From assembly GCA_949752795.1 (NCBI GenBank), contig OX457068.1:59585582-59649581 (forward strand): 64,000 bases of DNA. Reading direction: 5' to 3'. The translations under genes were made by a program, and so were the position numbers. Each line of letters begins with the position of its first letter. Position 1 is the stretch's first letter. Under the pieces are notes generated by a model, which made no database searches, was not told where the DNA came from, and saw only the letters and a list, made by a program, of their open reading frames with translations. The stretch comes from Hyperoodon ampullatus. Its lineage: Eukaryota; Chordata; Mammalia; Artiodactyla; Ziphiidae. This document shows positions 35,253 to 47,680 of the stretch, one piece after another.

Positions 35253-38218
35253 ATAAATTTAAGAGCCATTAGAGACTGCAGCTGCCTTAAGCACCTTGTA
35301 TCATGTTAATTCTGTGCCTATCGAGCAGAATTCTGGTTTAAATTTGACCTTCCAGGAAAATAATCTGAGTCTTAAACTCCAGAATAGAAAGACTTTGTCA
35401 GTCACCTAGACCTAAGTCCCCATCTTAACATCCTCTTCCACATCCCATATTTGCATTCATGTAGCTTTGCCTCAATACTTCAGAGATTTGGAGCTCAGGG
35501 TGAACTAGTTCATTGTTTTAATATTGTGATTATTGCAAAAAGTTGTTTTATATTGAGTTGAAGTCTTTCGCTTGATATCTTCTATTTATTTTAGTTCTGC
35601 TTTTGGAAGTGAGTTGGAAACGGTCTAGTCCCACTTTGATAAGAAAGCCCTTTGCACCCTTTAGCACATTTACTGTGTCCTCTTTTGCTCTTCTTTCTAG
35701 GCACAACACCACAGGTTTCTGTAATGGTTTTGTGATATGGATTAAAGACTTCAGTATCCTACTTACCCTCATATAAAAGGCCTCTTCTAAATTCTTCCTG
35801 TTGCTTTATCTTAGAAAATTTATATAATGTCTGTCTGTCCACCCAAATAACTAACATAAATATGATCCTTCTAAAGTGAGGCTGGAAGAAATGATAAAAA
35901 TCACATGCAATTGTAGTACCAACAAACTTTCAGTACTGTTCTATGTGGCCCCAAACCTCAACTGCAGTAATTCTTGGGTTTAATTGCTGCTTTATATATA
36001 TATATATGTAACAGCCTCCACTTTTTTTCCAAATGTGGATTTGTGCTTAGATGCAGAAATGCCTCAACCAACCTCCTGAAAAGCAGAAGCCATGAAATAT
36101 TCACTAGCTGTGAATTTCTTCTTGCTTGCTGATGCACTTAGTACATCTCATAAATACCCCCAAAATAGACTAGGAATATAAAGTGTAGTGGATTTTGGTG
36201 GTTAATCTCCAATTGGGAACTCTAAGGAAATAATGTTAGCTAAATGTTAGACAAATTAAAAGTAAGACAAAGTCCTTATTAAGATTGGTAGGTGTCTCTA
36301 AGTACACACATTAAGCCTTTTAAAGGATCAAAAATATTGCTGAGGTATTATTGAGTTTGCAGAAGAAAGATCAGGATACATAAGGGAAAGGATTACTATT
36401 CACCAAGCCTTCAGTTCTTTGCAGTCTCAGAAAGGAATGAGGTTGGCTAAGAACTGAGGCAGAAATATCAGTAGATATCTGATATATGCTTAAAATAGAA
36501 AGTAAGAGTCTTCCAACTTGAAGCCCAGCTGGGCTTTTTTTACAGACAGGAGTTCTCAAAAACTTAGATTTTCAAACAAGAAAAGGATCAGTTGAAAATA
36601 ACATATCTAAGTCATTCTTAGCTATGAACAAGTTTAACAGAAATAGTCTTATGAAGATTCTACAACTAATAAAAAGAAGTCTTAGAGCTGCAAGAGTGTT
36701 GAGAGTTTGTCCCAGCAAAATTTGCCACTTAATTAGGGACCCCCACAGATGGTCCTGCTGTTTCTGCTTGAATCCCTTCAGTGACAGCAAACCTCGTCTT
36801 CAGCATGAATCCAAGGTGCCAGTGATAGTTCAGGGACCTAGAACTAAAAGACATGATTTAATTCTTAACTCTGCCATTTATTGCAAGGATGAAGCACTAT
36901 GCTTTAGAATTTCCATTTAGAAGGAGCAAATACATCCTTCTCAAAAATAAATGGTCACATGTTTGGAAGTAATTATTTTTCTCAAGATTAGATTTTCCTT
37001 TTGGAGACAAGTATCCTGTTACTACTAGGGTTTCTCTTGACAGACACACTCTCTATTATACTACTTACCTTCCTCTGTGCATATCTTATCCAGTTTCTCA
37101 GAGTTGCTCTTATAATGGTGGGCTAAAAATTAGCATAACACTTCCAGTATCACTGAGCACTTCTGGATACAATGAGATGACTCAGAACCATGATTCTATG
37201 CTTTTATTTAGGCATCTTTAGCTGTGCACTTGTTAAAATAATTTTCTTTTTCTTTGCATATGCATGTTCATTCAAATCCTCCCTTTACTGTTTATTTTGT
37301 GATGGTTACTGATTTCACTAAATGGATGGTCAAACATTTAAATATCGAGATTATTCCTTTGAAACCCTAATGGCACATGGCATAGTGCGGGGCTCATATA
37401 TTAAACTGAGTTAAACTGTACTTGAAACTTCAACAGACCGCAACCTAGTTAATGTCCCAGCACCCTCCTAGAGTTATTTATTTGAATATTCTTCTCACAC
37501 AAGGTAAGAACACTTGAATCACAGGAAAGAAGAAAAGGGGAGGGGGGCTGGCAAAGATCACCTGCCTCCAATGCAATTAACCTGTGTTCAATGAAAGCCT
37601 GCACTGTGAATATTCAGTGTAATATTCATGTGTAATCCACACAATAATATTCCCATTGCATCACATGAAAGCTTAGGACATGCCGGCCTCTCTTTAAAAA
37701 ATGAACACACCTCAGTAAAAACTTGCTAATATGTTAGCAAATTATTGTTCCCTTTAACAAATCCACCTTGCAAAGTGTTCCTTAATAGCATCCCAGTCTC
37801 CCAATACGTTTGTCTCCAACCATTTGATTGAGAAGCCATGGGGAATGAGGAGAAGGGGAAGTGAAACTTAAAGCTAAAGGGTTTGGAACCACTCCTAATT
37901 GAAGGTCAATCAGAAAAATATTGAGTATCTGGCAATGAAGATCTAAATCAGAAGAAAGCGAGAGATGAACTTGTAAAGGCTGTGTCCTCACAGTGTGCTG
38001 CAAGAGGCACTGATTACATTGAGTGGACTTGCCCAGCCCCCATCCAGCCCCACCACTGAACAGGGTTGCTCCTGAAAAGTTACAGAGGACTGAGTGTGTC
38101 TTGGGCACTTAGCCTGCTCTTCTTTATCAACAAGAGAGTTTCTTTTGTTCTATCCTCTGTAAATACATTACAAGACTTATAGCCTTCTTTCTCATAATTT
38201 TCTTTCCTTCTTTTATTT
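35253..38218. other. Long unassigned single-copy stretch
   Basis: About 3 kb with no repeat that I recognise, apart from a short TA run at 35995-36008 and weak MIR resemblance near 36860-36920. Open frames up to 108 codons (38108-37782, minus) show no protein family features. This is the longest apparently repeat-free part of the window. Confidence 0.5.
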
Positions 38219-38234
38219 TCCTCTCAGCATTCTT
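38219..38234. repeat. TSD, left of CHR-1-type SINE
   Basis: TCCTCTCAGCATTCTT, identical to 38554-38569. Confidence 0.9.
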
Positions 38235-38553
38235 TTTTTTTTTTTAAGAAGATATTGGGGGTAGGAGTTTATTAATTACTTAATTTATTTTTGCTGTGTT
38301 GTGTCTTCGTTTCTGTGCAAGGGCTTTTTCTAGTTGTGGCAAGCGGGGGCCACTCTTCATTGCAGTGCACGGGCCTCTCACTATCGTGGCCGCTCTTGTT
38401 GCGGAGCACAGGCTCCAGATGTGCAGGCTCAGTAGTGTGGCTCACGGGCCTAGTTGCTCCGCGGCATGTGGGATCCTCCCAGACCAGGGCTCAAACCCGT
38501 GTCCCCTGCATTGGCAGGCAGATTCTCAACCACTGTGCCACCAAGGAAGCCCA
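38235..38553 (-). mobile_element. CHR-1-type SINE (antisense, long form)
   Basis: It starts with a poly(T) and then 'tatttttgctgtgttgtgtcttcgtttctgtgcaagggctttttctagttgtggcaagcgggggcc'. This is the 3' region lacking in the four shorter CHR-2 copies. It continues through 'gttgcggagcacaggctcc' to the tRNA-like head 'gccaccaaggaagccc'. The 16-bp TSD is perfect, so the insertion is well delimited. Confidence 0.92.
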
Positions 38554-38569
38554 TCCTCTCAGCATTCTT
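38554..38569. repeat. TSD, right of CHR-1-type SINE
   Basis: Identical to 38219-38234. Confidence 0.9.
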
Positions 38570-40605
38570 AATGCTCCAAATTGTGAGGAATTTCTATTCT
38601 CCCACCTTTTAAAGCTATTTTAGGAAGCTATTTAAACCTGTGGTAGCACAAACTCTGACATTTTTATTAGATCAGAGGAGTGTTTGTAGACAGTTGAAGA
38701 CTTTTTTGTCACATCCGTTAAATTTGGAGAGGGAGTTTCACAGAGGAAGGTGTGATTAGGTCAGCTATAAGATATACAAGAAATAACCCTAGCTGCTTCC
38801 TTGCATCTGCAACGTTAAGAAAAGCTCTTAGGATTTCTGCCTCCGTGGTGCCTCAGGCTGCCATTGCAACTAAGGGAATATGTGGCTTTCTGAGGTAAAA
38901 GGTCAGGTTGACTTCTCTGGATTGTGATTTTGAGATTATTAACTGCCCCACACCCTAGGGAGCTCAACTGGAGAGAATTTTGAATGTTTTCTTCAAATTG
39001 GGAAACTGGGCCTCTTAGAGCAAGAAGTCTTCACTCCAAGCTGTCTGTATAAAAAACAAAACAAAACAAAACAAAAACCAGGCCATCACTTCCAGCTGAT
39101 GACACACTGCTGGGGAGGAAGGTTTAGCACCAAAAAGTGTTTACATTTTCAGCTGAGAACAGTTGACTTTCACAAAATGACCCAAATCGACATGTTGCTC
39201 TCCCAGATCCTATATTTTAAAAAGGAAAGAAATCAGTTATACATGCAAACAGGCCTAATGGAGTTCTTCCCTGTCATTTTTCTTTGTAAGTAAAAATATT
39301 AGTTCTTTATACAATAAAAATTAAAATAATAAAATTTATACTTGTTCACAGTTTACAGATTCTAATAAGCCCAGAAAGGCCAGGATAAAAATTAAAACTT
39401 AAACAAAAACCTAAAATTTGAAGAGGAACTGGGAATCAACAACACTAGCTATGGCAGAAGTAAACTGACAATCAGGTTGGAAAAATCCACTTTGCACTTC
39501 CTATCAGCATATGTCACAGGTGAATGATCTTATTTTAGTTTAAATGCTTCATTACCATTTCCAAAACGCAAGTTGATGTAACCCAATTTTTAATTTAGAT
39601 AGAAAATGGGAAATTTTGAATAGAAAATAAGAAAAAAATTACTGTGATGTACAAAGTATGCCAAATTTTGATTACCAATTTGAAGATGAAAAATAATTCA
39701 GGTACTTTTTCTGATTATATTTTGAAACCATCTCTCTTACAGACATTTCTTAAACACTTTGAATGTGTACAGCATGTTTTTTTTCAGTGATATTGCTTTA
39801 GATATCAACTTCTGTCTCGATCCACTCATATAATGAGCTTGCATAAATTACTTAGGGCTATCTATTAGCTGAGATTGCATGGGGATCTTGTGTAAATTGG
39901 TCTTACAATATAAGCAGAGTATATGGTCAACTTTATGATGAATTTGAGAATACTAGGAAGAGAATCTTATTCAAATGTACCTAAATGTGAGTTTTCTATT
40001 GGTGCCTGCCAGATGCCAGGGAGGGTTTGGAAACTGAAGGATGGCCCAGTTCGCAAAGGTGGAGGATGTGAAAAGACACCCAGACCAATTGAACTGCACC
40101 ATCTAAACACATTATTGTAGACCAACTACAGCTAATAAGAAAATGTAAAATCAAACTACTGTAGCTTTCTTGAGACTATGGATTCTCTGATGATGCCCTT
40201 TCCATTTTGATCATCAGTCTCCCTTCCCTGAATCTTCAGTCTTTAGAAAAAGGTGAATGCCAAGGTGAAGAAGCTGGATCCATTCACATGCCAATTCAAG
40301 AGTGGAAATGAGTTTCCTGCATGCTGAAGTATAGTCCATAGGAACATGGCACAGGCAGGCCATGGAAACTAATTATCAGGTGTGTAAGAGCTTATGTTTC
40401 CTTCTTTTTTTTAATATTGAAGCATTCCTCCTTCCAATCTAATTTTATTAAATGCATTATAATTGTTCCTTGTTTGATATTTAATATAAAATATCAGGAC
40501 TGATCAATGTAAATGGGAACATGAGCAAGCTAATATTTTTTTTCATAGCATAAAGTAACTTTATTAATTATTTCAGGAGTAAGAAGAATTGCTTTTAATG
40601 ACAAT
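38570..40605. other. Unassigned single-copy DNA
   Basis: No gene or repeat was recognised. It has a small (AAAAC)n tract at 39054-39077. AT-rich. Confidence 0.5.
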
Positions 40606-41006
40606 CCAGTTTTTTGTTGTTGTTGTTGTTTTCGACAGCTTTATTGGAGTATAATTGCTTTACAGTGGTGGGTTAGTTTGTGCTTTATAACAAAGTTAAT
40701 CAGTTATACATATACATATGTTCCCATATCTCTTCCCTCCTGTGTCTCCCTCCCTCAAACCCCCCCTATCCCACCCCTCTAGGTGGTCACAAACCACCTA
40801 GCTGATCTCCCTGTGCTATGCGGCTACTTCCCACTAGCTATCTATTTTATGTTTGGTAGTGTATATATGTCCATGACACTCTCTCACTTTGTCACAGCTT
40901 ACCTCCCCCATATCCTCAAGTCCATTCTCTAGTATGTCTGTGTCTTTATTCCGTCTTACCCCTAGGTACTCCATAACCTTTTGTTTGTTTGTTTGTTTGT
41001 TTTGTT

Positions 41007-44000
41007 TTAGATTCCATATATATGTGTTAGCATATGGTATTTGCCTTTCTCATTCTGACTTACTTCACTCTGTATGACACACTCTAACTCCATCCACCTC
41101 ATTACAAATAACTCAATTTCATTTCCTTTTATGGCTGAGTAATATTCCATTGTATATATGTGCCACATCTTCTTTATGCATTCATCTGTTGATGGACACT
41201 TAGGTTGATTCCATGTCCTGGCTCTTGTAAATAGAGCTGCAATGAACATTGTGGTACATGACCCTTTTTGAATTATGATTTTATCAGGTTATATGCCCAG
41301 GACTGGGAATGCTGGGTCGTATGGTAGTTCTATTAGTAGTTTTTTAAGGAACTTCCATACTGTTCTCCATAGTGACTGTATCAATTTACATTCCCACCAA
41401 CAGTGCAAGAGTGTTCCCATTTCTCCACACCCTCTCCAGCAATTATTGTTTCTAGATTTTTGATGATGGCCAATCTGACCGGTGTGAGATGATACCACAT
41501 GGTAGTTTTGATTTGCATTTCTCTAATGATTAATGATGTTGAGCATTCTTTCATGCATTTGTCGGCAATCTCTATATCTTCTTTGGAGAAATGTCTATTT
41601 AGGTCTTCTGCCCATTTTTTGGATTGGGTTGTTTGTTTTTTTGTTATTGAGCTGTATGTGTTACTTGTAAAATTTGGAGATTAATCCTTTGTCAGTTGCT
41701 TCATTTGTAAATATTTTCTCCCATTCTGAGGGTTGTCTTTTGGTCTTGTTTATGGTTTCCTTTGCTGTGCAAAATCTTTTAAGCTTCATTAGGTCCCATT
41801 TGTTTATTTTGGTTCTTATTTCCATTTCTCTAGGAGGTGGGTCAAAAAGGATCTTGCTGTAATTTATGTCATAGAGTGTTCTGCCTATTTTCTCCTCTAA
41901 GACTTTGATAGTGTCTGGCCTTACATTTAGGCCTTTAATCCATTTTGAGTTTATTTTTGTGTATGGTGTCAGAGAGTGTTCTAATTTCATACTTTTACAT
42001 GTACCTTCCAGTTTTCCCAGCACCACTTATTGAAGAGGCTGTCTTTTCTCCGCTGTATATTCTTGTCTCCTTTACCAAAGATAAGGTGACCATATGTGCG
42101 TCAGTTTATCGCTGGGCTTTCTATCCTGTTCCATTGATCTATATTTCTGTTTTTGTGCCAGTACCATACTGCCTTGATTACTGTAGCTTTGTAGTATAGT
42201 CTGAAGTCAGGGAGACTGATTCCTCGAGCTCCATTTTTTGTTCTCAAGATTGCTTTGGCTATTCGGGGTCTTTTGTGTTTCCATACAAAATGTTAAATTT
42301 TTTGTTCTACTTCTGTGAAAAATGCCAGTGGTAGTTTGATAGAGATTAAGTTGAATCTGTAGATTGCTTTGGATAGTAGAGTCATTTTCACAGTGTTGGT
42401 TCTTCTAATCCAAGAACATGGTATATCTCTCCATCTATTTGTATCATCTTTAATTTCTTTCATCAGTGTCTTATAATTTTCTGCATACAGGCCTTTTGTC
42501 TCCTTAGGTAGGTTTATTCCTAGATATTTTATTCTTTCTGTTGCAATGGTAAATGGGAGTGTTTTCTTAATTTCACTTTCAGATTTTTCATCACTAGTGT
42601 ATAAGAATGCCAGAGATTTCTCTGCATTAATTTTGTATCCTGCTACTTTACCAAATTCATTGATTAGCTCTAGTAGTTTTCTGGTAGCATCTTTAGGATT
42701 CTCTATGTATAGAATCTTGTCATCTTCAAAGAGTGACAGATTTATTTCTTCTTTTCCAAATTGGATTCCTTTTATTTCTTTTTCTTCTCTGATTTCTGTG
42801 GCTAAAACTTCCAAAACTATATTGAATAAGAATGGGGAGAGTGGGCAACCTTGTCTTGTTCCTGATCTTATTGGAAATGGTTTCAATTTTTCACCATTGC
42901 GGACGATGTTGGCTGTGGGTTTGTCATATATGGCCTTTATCATGTTGAGGAATGTTCCATCTATATCTACTCTCTGCAGGGTTTTTATCATAAATGGGTG
43001 TTGAATTTTGTTGAAAGCTTCCTCTGCATCCATTGAGATGATCATATGATTTTTCTCTTTCAATTTTTTAATATGGTGTATCACGTTGATTGATTTGCGT
43101 ATATTGAAGAATCCTTGCATTTCTGGAATAAACCCCACTTGATTATGGTGTATTATCCTTTTAATGGGCTGTTGGATTCTGTTGGTTAGTATTTTGTTGA
43201 GGGTTTTTGCATTTATGTTCATCAGTGATATTGGCCTGTAGTTTTCTTTCTTGGTTACATCTTTGTCTGGTTTTGGTATCAGGGTGATGGTGGCCTCGTA
43301 GAATGAGTTTGGGAGTGTTCCTCCCTCTGTTATATTTTGGAAGAGTTTGAGAAAGATATGTATTATCTCTTCTCTAAATGTTTGATAGAATTTGCCTGTG
43401 AAGCCATCTGGTCCTGGACTTTTGTTTGTTGGAAGATTTTTTATCACAGTTTCAATTTCATTGCTTGTGACTTGTCTGTTCATATTTTCTATTTCTTCCT
43501 GATTCAGTCTTGGCAGGTTGTGCATTTCTAAGAATTTGTCCATTTCTTCCAGGTTGTCCATTTTATTGGCATACAGTTGCTTCTAATCTCTAATGATCTT
43601 TTGTATTTCTGCAGTGTCTGTTGTTACTTCTTTTTCATTTCTAATTCTATTGATTTGAGTCTTCTCCCTTTTTTTCTTGATGAGTCTGGCTAATGGTTTA
43701 TCAATTTTGTTGATATTCTCAAAGATCCAGCTTTTAATTTTATTGATCTTTGCTATTTTTTCCTTCATTTCTTTTTCATTTATTTCTGATATGATCTTTA
43801 TGATTTCTTTCCTTCTGCTAACTTTGGGGGGTTTTTATTCTTCTTTCTCTAATTTCTTTAGGTACAAGGTTAGTTTTTTTCTTCGAGTTGTTTCCTGTTT
43901 CTTAAGGTAGGATTGTATTGCTATAAACTTCCCTCTTTGCACTGTTTTTCCTGAATCCCATAGGTTTGGGGTCGTCGTGTCTCCATTGTCATTTATTTCT

Positions 44001-44812
44001 AAGTATTTTTTTATTTCCTCTTTGATTTCTTCAGTGATCACTTCGTTATAAAGTAGGGTAGTGTTTAACCACCATGTGTTTGTATTTTACAGGTCTTTTC
44101 CTGGAATTGATATCTAGTCTCATAGCATTGTGGTCGGAAAAGATACTTGATACAATTTCAATTTTCTTAAATTTACCAAGTCTAGATTTGTGATCCAAGA
44201 TATAATCTATCTTGGAGAATGCTCAATGAGAACTTGAGAAAAATGTGTATTTTGCTGTTTTTGGATGGAATGTCCTATAAATATCAATTAAGTGCATCTT
44301 GTTTAATGTACTATTTAAAGCTTGTGTTTCCTTATTTATTTTCATTTTGAATGATCTGTCCATTGGTGAAAGTGGGGTGTTAAATTCCCCTAAAATGAAT
44401 GTGTTGCTGTCGATTTCCCCTTTTATGGCATTAGTATTTGCCTTCTGTATTGAGGTACTTCTATGTTGGGTGCATAAATATTTACAATTGTTATATCTTC
44501 TTCTTGGATCAATCCCTTGATCATTATGTAGTGTCCTTCTTTGTCTCTTGTAAAGTCTATTTTAAAGTCTATTTTCTCTGATATGAGAATTACTACTCCA
44601 GCTTTCTTCTGATTTCCATTTGCATGGAATATCTTTTTCCATCCCCTCACTTTCAGTCTGTATGTGTCCCTAGATCTGAAGTGGGTCTCTTGTAGACAGC
44701 TTATATATGGATCTTGTTTTTGTATCTGTTCAGACAGTCTGTCTCTCTTGGTGGGGGCATTTAATCCATTTACATTTAAGGTAATTATTGATATATATGT
44801 TCTTATTCCCAT
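41007..44812 (-). pseudogene. L1 ORF2, L1 D, broken but mostly full length
   Basis: The start ATG at 44812 opens a 130-codon endonuclease frame (MGIRTYISIITLNVNGLNAP, CLQETHF, NIYAPNI). Further upstream-domain pieces follow at 44041-43835 and 43768-43583. The DFN motif reads EFNTP after a frame break, a D-to-E change. The reverse-transcriptase core is open for 422 codons at 43561-42293 ([25 protein letters not shown]), but the catalytic FADD box is FEDD. The C-terminal pieces run to the normal end ...MLTHIYGI at 41007. The span of 3.81 kb is the expected ORF2 length, so damage is mainly point changes and small indels. Confidence 0.93.
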
Positions 44813-44869
44813 TTTCTTAAATGTTTGGGTTTGTTATTGTAGGCCTTTTCTTTCTCCTCTGTTTCTTGC

Positions 44870-45756
44870 CTAGAGAAGTTCCTTTAGCATTTGTTGTAAA
44901 GCTGGTTTGGTGGTGCTGAGCTCTCTCAGCTTTTGCTTGTCTGTAAAGGTGTTAATTTTTCCTTGAAATCTGAATGAGATCCTTGCTCGGTAGCATAATC
45001 TTGGTTGTAGGATTTTCTCCTTCATCACTTTAAGTATGTCCTGCCACTCCCTTCTGGCTTGCAGAATTTCTGCTGAAAGATCAGCTCTTAGCCTTATGGT
45101 GATTCCCCTGTATGTTATTTGTTGCTTTTCCCTTGCTGCTTTTAATAGTTTTTCTTTAGATTTAATTTTTGATAGTTTGATTAATATGTGTCTTGGCATG
45201 TTTCTCCTTGGATTTATCCTGTATGGGGCTCTCTGCACTTCTTGGACTTGGATTACATTTTCCTTTCTCATATTAGGGAAATTTTCAACTATAATCTCTT
45301 CAAATATTTTCCCAGTCACTTTCTGTTTCTCTTCTTCCTCTGGTACCCCAATAATTCAACTGTTGATATGTTCAATGTTGTACCAGTGGTCTCTGAGGCT
45401 GTCCTTTACATTCTTTTTCCTTTATTCTGCTCTGCAGCAGTTATATCCACTCTTTTATCTTTTGGGTCAGTCATCCATTCTTCTGCCTCAGTTTTTCTGC
45501 TATTGATTCCTTCTAGATAATTTTTAATTTCATTTATTGTGTTGTTCATCATTGTTTGTTTGCTCTTTCGTTTTTCCAGTTCATTGTTAAATGTTTCTTG
45601 TATTTTCCCCGTTCTATTTCCAAGATTTTGGATCATCTTTACTATCCTTAGTCTGAAATCTTTTTCAGGCAGACTGCCTATTTCCTCTTCATTTGTTTGG
45701 TCTAGTGGGTTTTTACCTTGCTCCTTCATCTGCTGTGTGTTTCTCTGTCTTCTCAT
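44870..45756 (-). pseudogene. L1 ORF1, L1 D, one or two frame breaks
   Basis: ATG at 45756 (MRRQRNTQQMKEQGKNPL) opens 116 codons through the coiled-coil entry (INEIKNYLEGINSRKTEAEE). A frameshift and short loss near 45400 separate it from the C-terminal 149-codon frame (45319-44870), which holds QEVQRAPYRINPRRNMPRHI and ends at the normal 'ELL' stop. This is the best-preserved ORF1 in the window. Confidence 0.9.
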
Positions 45757-46117
45757 TTTGCTTCACTTACTCTGTTTGTGGTCTCCTTTTCACAGGCTAC
45801 AGGTTTGTAGTTCCTGTTGTTTTTGCTGTCTCCCCCCAGCAGGTATTTTAGTTCAGTAGGTTGTATAGGCTTCCTGGTGGAGGGGACTGGTGCCCGTGTT
45901 CTTGTGGTCATGACTGCCTCTAGTCATGTGTTTTTTGGTGTCTGTGAACTTAGACTGATTTTAGGTAGCCTCTCTGTTAATGAGTGAGGTAGTGTTCCTG
46001 TCTTGCTAGTTGTTTGACATGGGTTGTCCAGCACTGGAGCTTGCTTTTCTTTGAGTGGACCTCAGTCTTAACATTGAGACAGAGATCTCTGGGAGAGCTC
46101 TCACCGAATGATATTAC
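45757..46117 (-). promoter_or_regulatory. L1 D partial 5' UTR
   Basis: This is only the ORF1-proximal part. It ends at 'gagagctctcaccgaatgatatta', matching 7936-7961 of L1 A. Confidence 0.7.
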
Positions 46118-47680
46118 AAGGGACCTGTGGAAACTTTTTTATTGAGAAATCAGAGATTGACAGACAAAAAGTTATCAAATTAAAAGGACTACGTGAGGGA
46201 ACTTATATTTATCCAATGTCTATCCAATCTTCACTTTGTCCTTATCTTAGAAACATGATTCCCACCTGTTCCTTCCTACCTCTGCTTTTGGACTCACGTA
46301 CTTTCTCCTTATCTCTATCTTGCACCCTTTGTTTCTCTTACCTTTCTCTCTACAAATATCCCTCTCTAGCCTTCTCAAACTACTTGGTCCATGGTGTCAT
46401 CTCCCTTCAATGAATTTTTAAATCATCACTTGATAGCCAGGCAGACTTTAATAGTGCTGCTCCCTCAGCAGCACTTGGTAAATAGTTGAATTCAGGACCT
46501 TCTATGTGTTTTATTCCAGATTTCTGGATTGCCTACTGCTCACATTTAAATTAGAATAGCCTTGCAGTTTATCTGTGGAAATGCTTTGTGTTTGAGCCAT
46601 AGGTATATTTATTACACTGTTTCCAAAGGACAGCTCACCCTTGCATCCTACAGCCACTTATGAAATATTCACAGTAATAAAATATTTTATAATTTAAATG
46701 AAATAATACATGTGACAGGAAGCTCCCAGTAGATGTTGGTTATATTTTTAGCTTTTTCTTCCTTCCAGAACAAATGCATCTTATAAAGCATAATTTATAC
46801 TGGCTAAATTTTAATACAAATTTCCAGGAGAAGTTTTAAAAAGTACAGGCTCTATTTTTTACCAATTGTAACAAAGAACAGAACAAAGATAATAGAAATG
46901 CTGTAGCATAAAGAGATAAATAAGAGAATTAGTTAACAACAAATGTGTATATAAGCTGTTTATATATTAAATCCAAAGAAACAAATTTGAGGTTGAGTTC
47001 TGACAGCTTTTTAGTCACCACAGTAAACGTTCTGGATCTTACTCAGCTGTGACATATAATCATCACATATCACAATAAATATGAATGTATAGTTGGAGAG
47101 CAGAATGAATGTTACTCCAAGCAACAGTGGTTAAATTGGCAAATTACTGTCCACTATAAATAGAGTAACCTTGGAAAATTGTTGAGCCATAAAACTTGCA
47201 TCATAAGACAACTGATACTGAAAAAAGACCCTGCATTAACAAGCCAAAGAAGACCATCAGTCTTCCTGATAGATGAGTAGAGATTAATCCTGTTTGCTGG
47301 TTCATAGCAAATCATGTAGTGCTTAACTTATCCTACACCAAAATACTACTCCACAAATATCAGAAATTCTCTTTAAACATAGATTAATATTCTTCCACTT
47401 TCTGTGGTTCCTTTTATTCTCATTCTTATTTCAGCTATAATAACCATATCATCTTATGGATATATCATGTTTAAGGCCACTTTAAAGAGACTGCTGTGTA
47501 TTAAACTTTAGTACATCTAAGTGAATTGTATTTATACCTTATTTATGTTGTTGGCAAATTTATTTTTACCTTTGATGTATTTGAACAGATTCTTTTAAAA
47601 ATGCTAAGAAATTCAGCCCAATATTAAGCTAAACAATAATTATGAACCACCATTTATCTCTAGTTTTATAACATCAAAAA
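46118..47680. other. Unassigned single-copy DNA
   Basis: AT-rich, with no recognised gene or repeat. A pyrimidine-rich patch lies at 46255-46400. Confidence 0.5.

Larger units (their letters stand above)
40612..46117 (-). mobile_element. L1 'D': 5'-truncated antisense LINE-1
   Basis: On the minus strand it holds about 360 bases of 5' UTR (46117-45757), ORF1 (45756-44870), ORF2 (44812-41007) and a 3' UTR ending in the ACTTTATTGGAG motif at 40640. A TTG-rich tail lies at 40612-40632. The 5' break at about 46117 falls in the ORF1-proximal 5' UTR, so the GC-rich promoter block is absent. It belongs to the same family as A and C. I could not find a convincing TSD. Confidence 0.93.

Noticed and set aside
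37782..38108. 108-codon minus-strand frame
   Set aside because: No domain, no recognisable family and no exon-like context; the length is compatible with chance.
40612..40640. Short GTT-rich tract considered as an independent microsatellite
   Set aside because: It is the reverse complement of the A-rich tail of L1 D. An equivalent AAC-rich tail ends L1 J.
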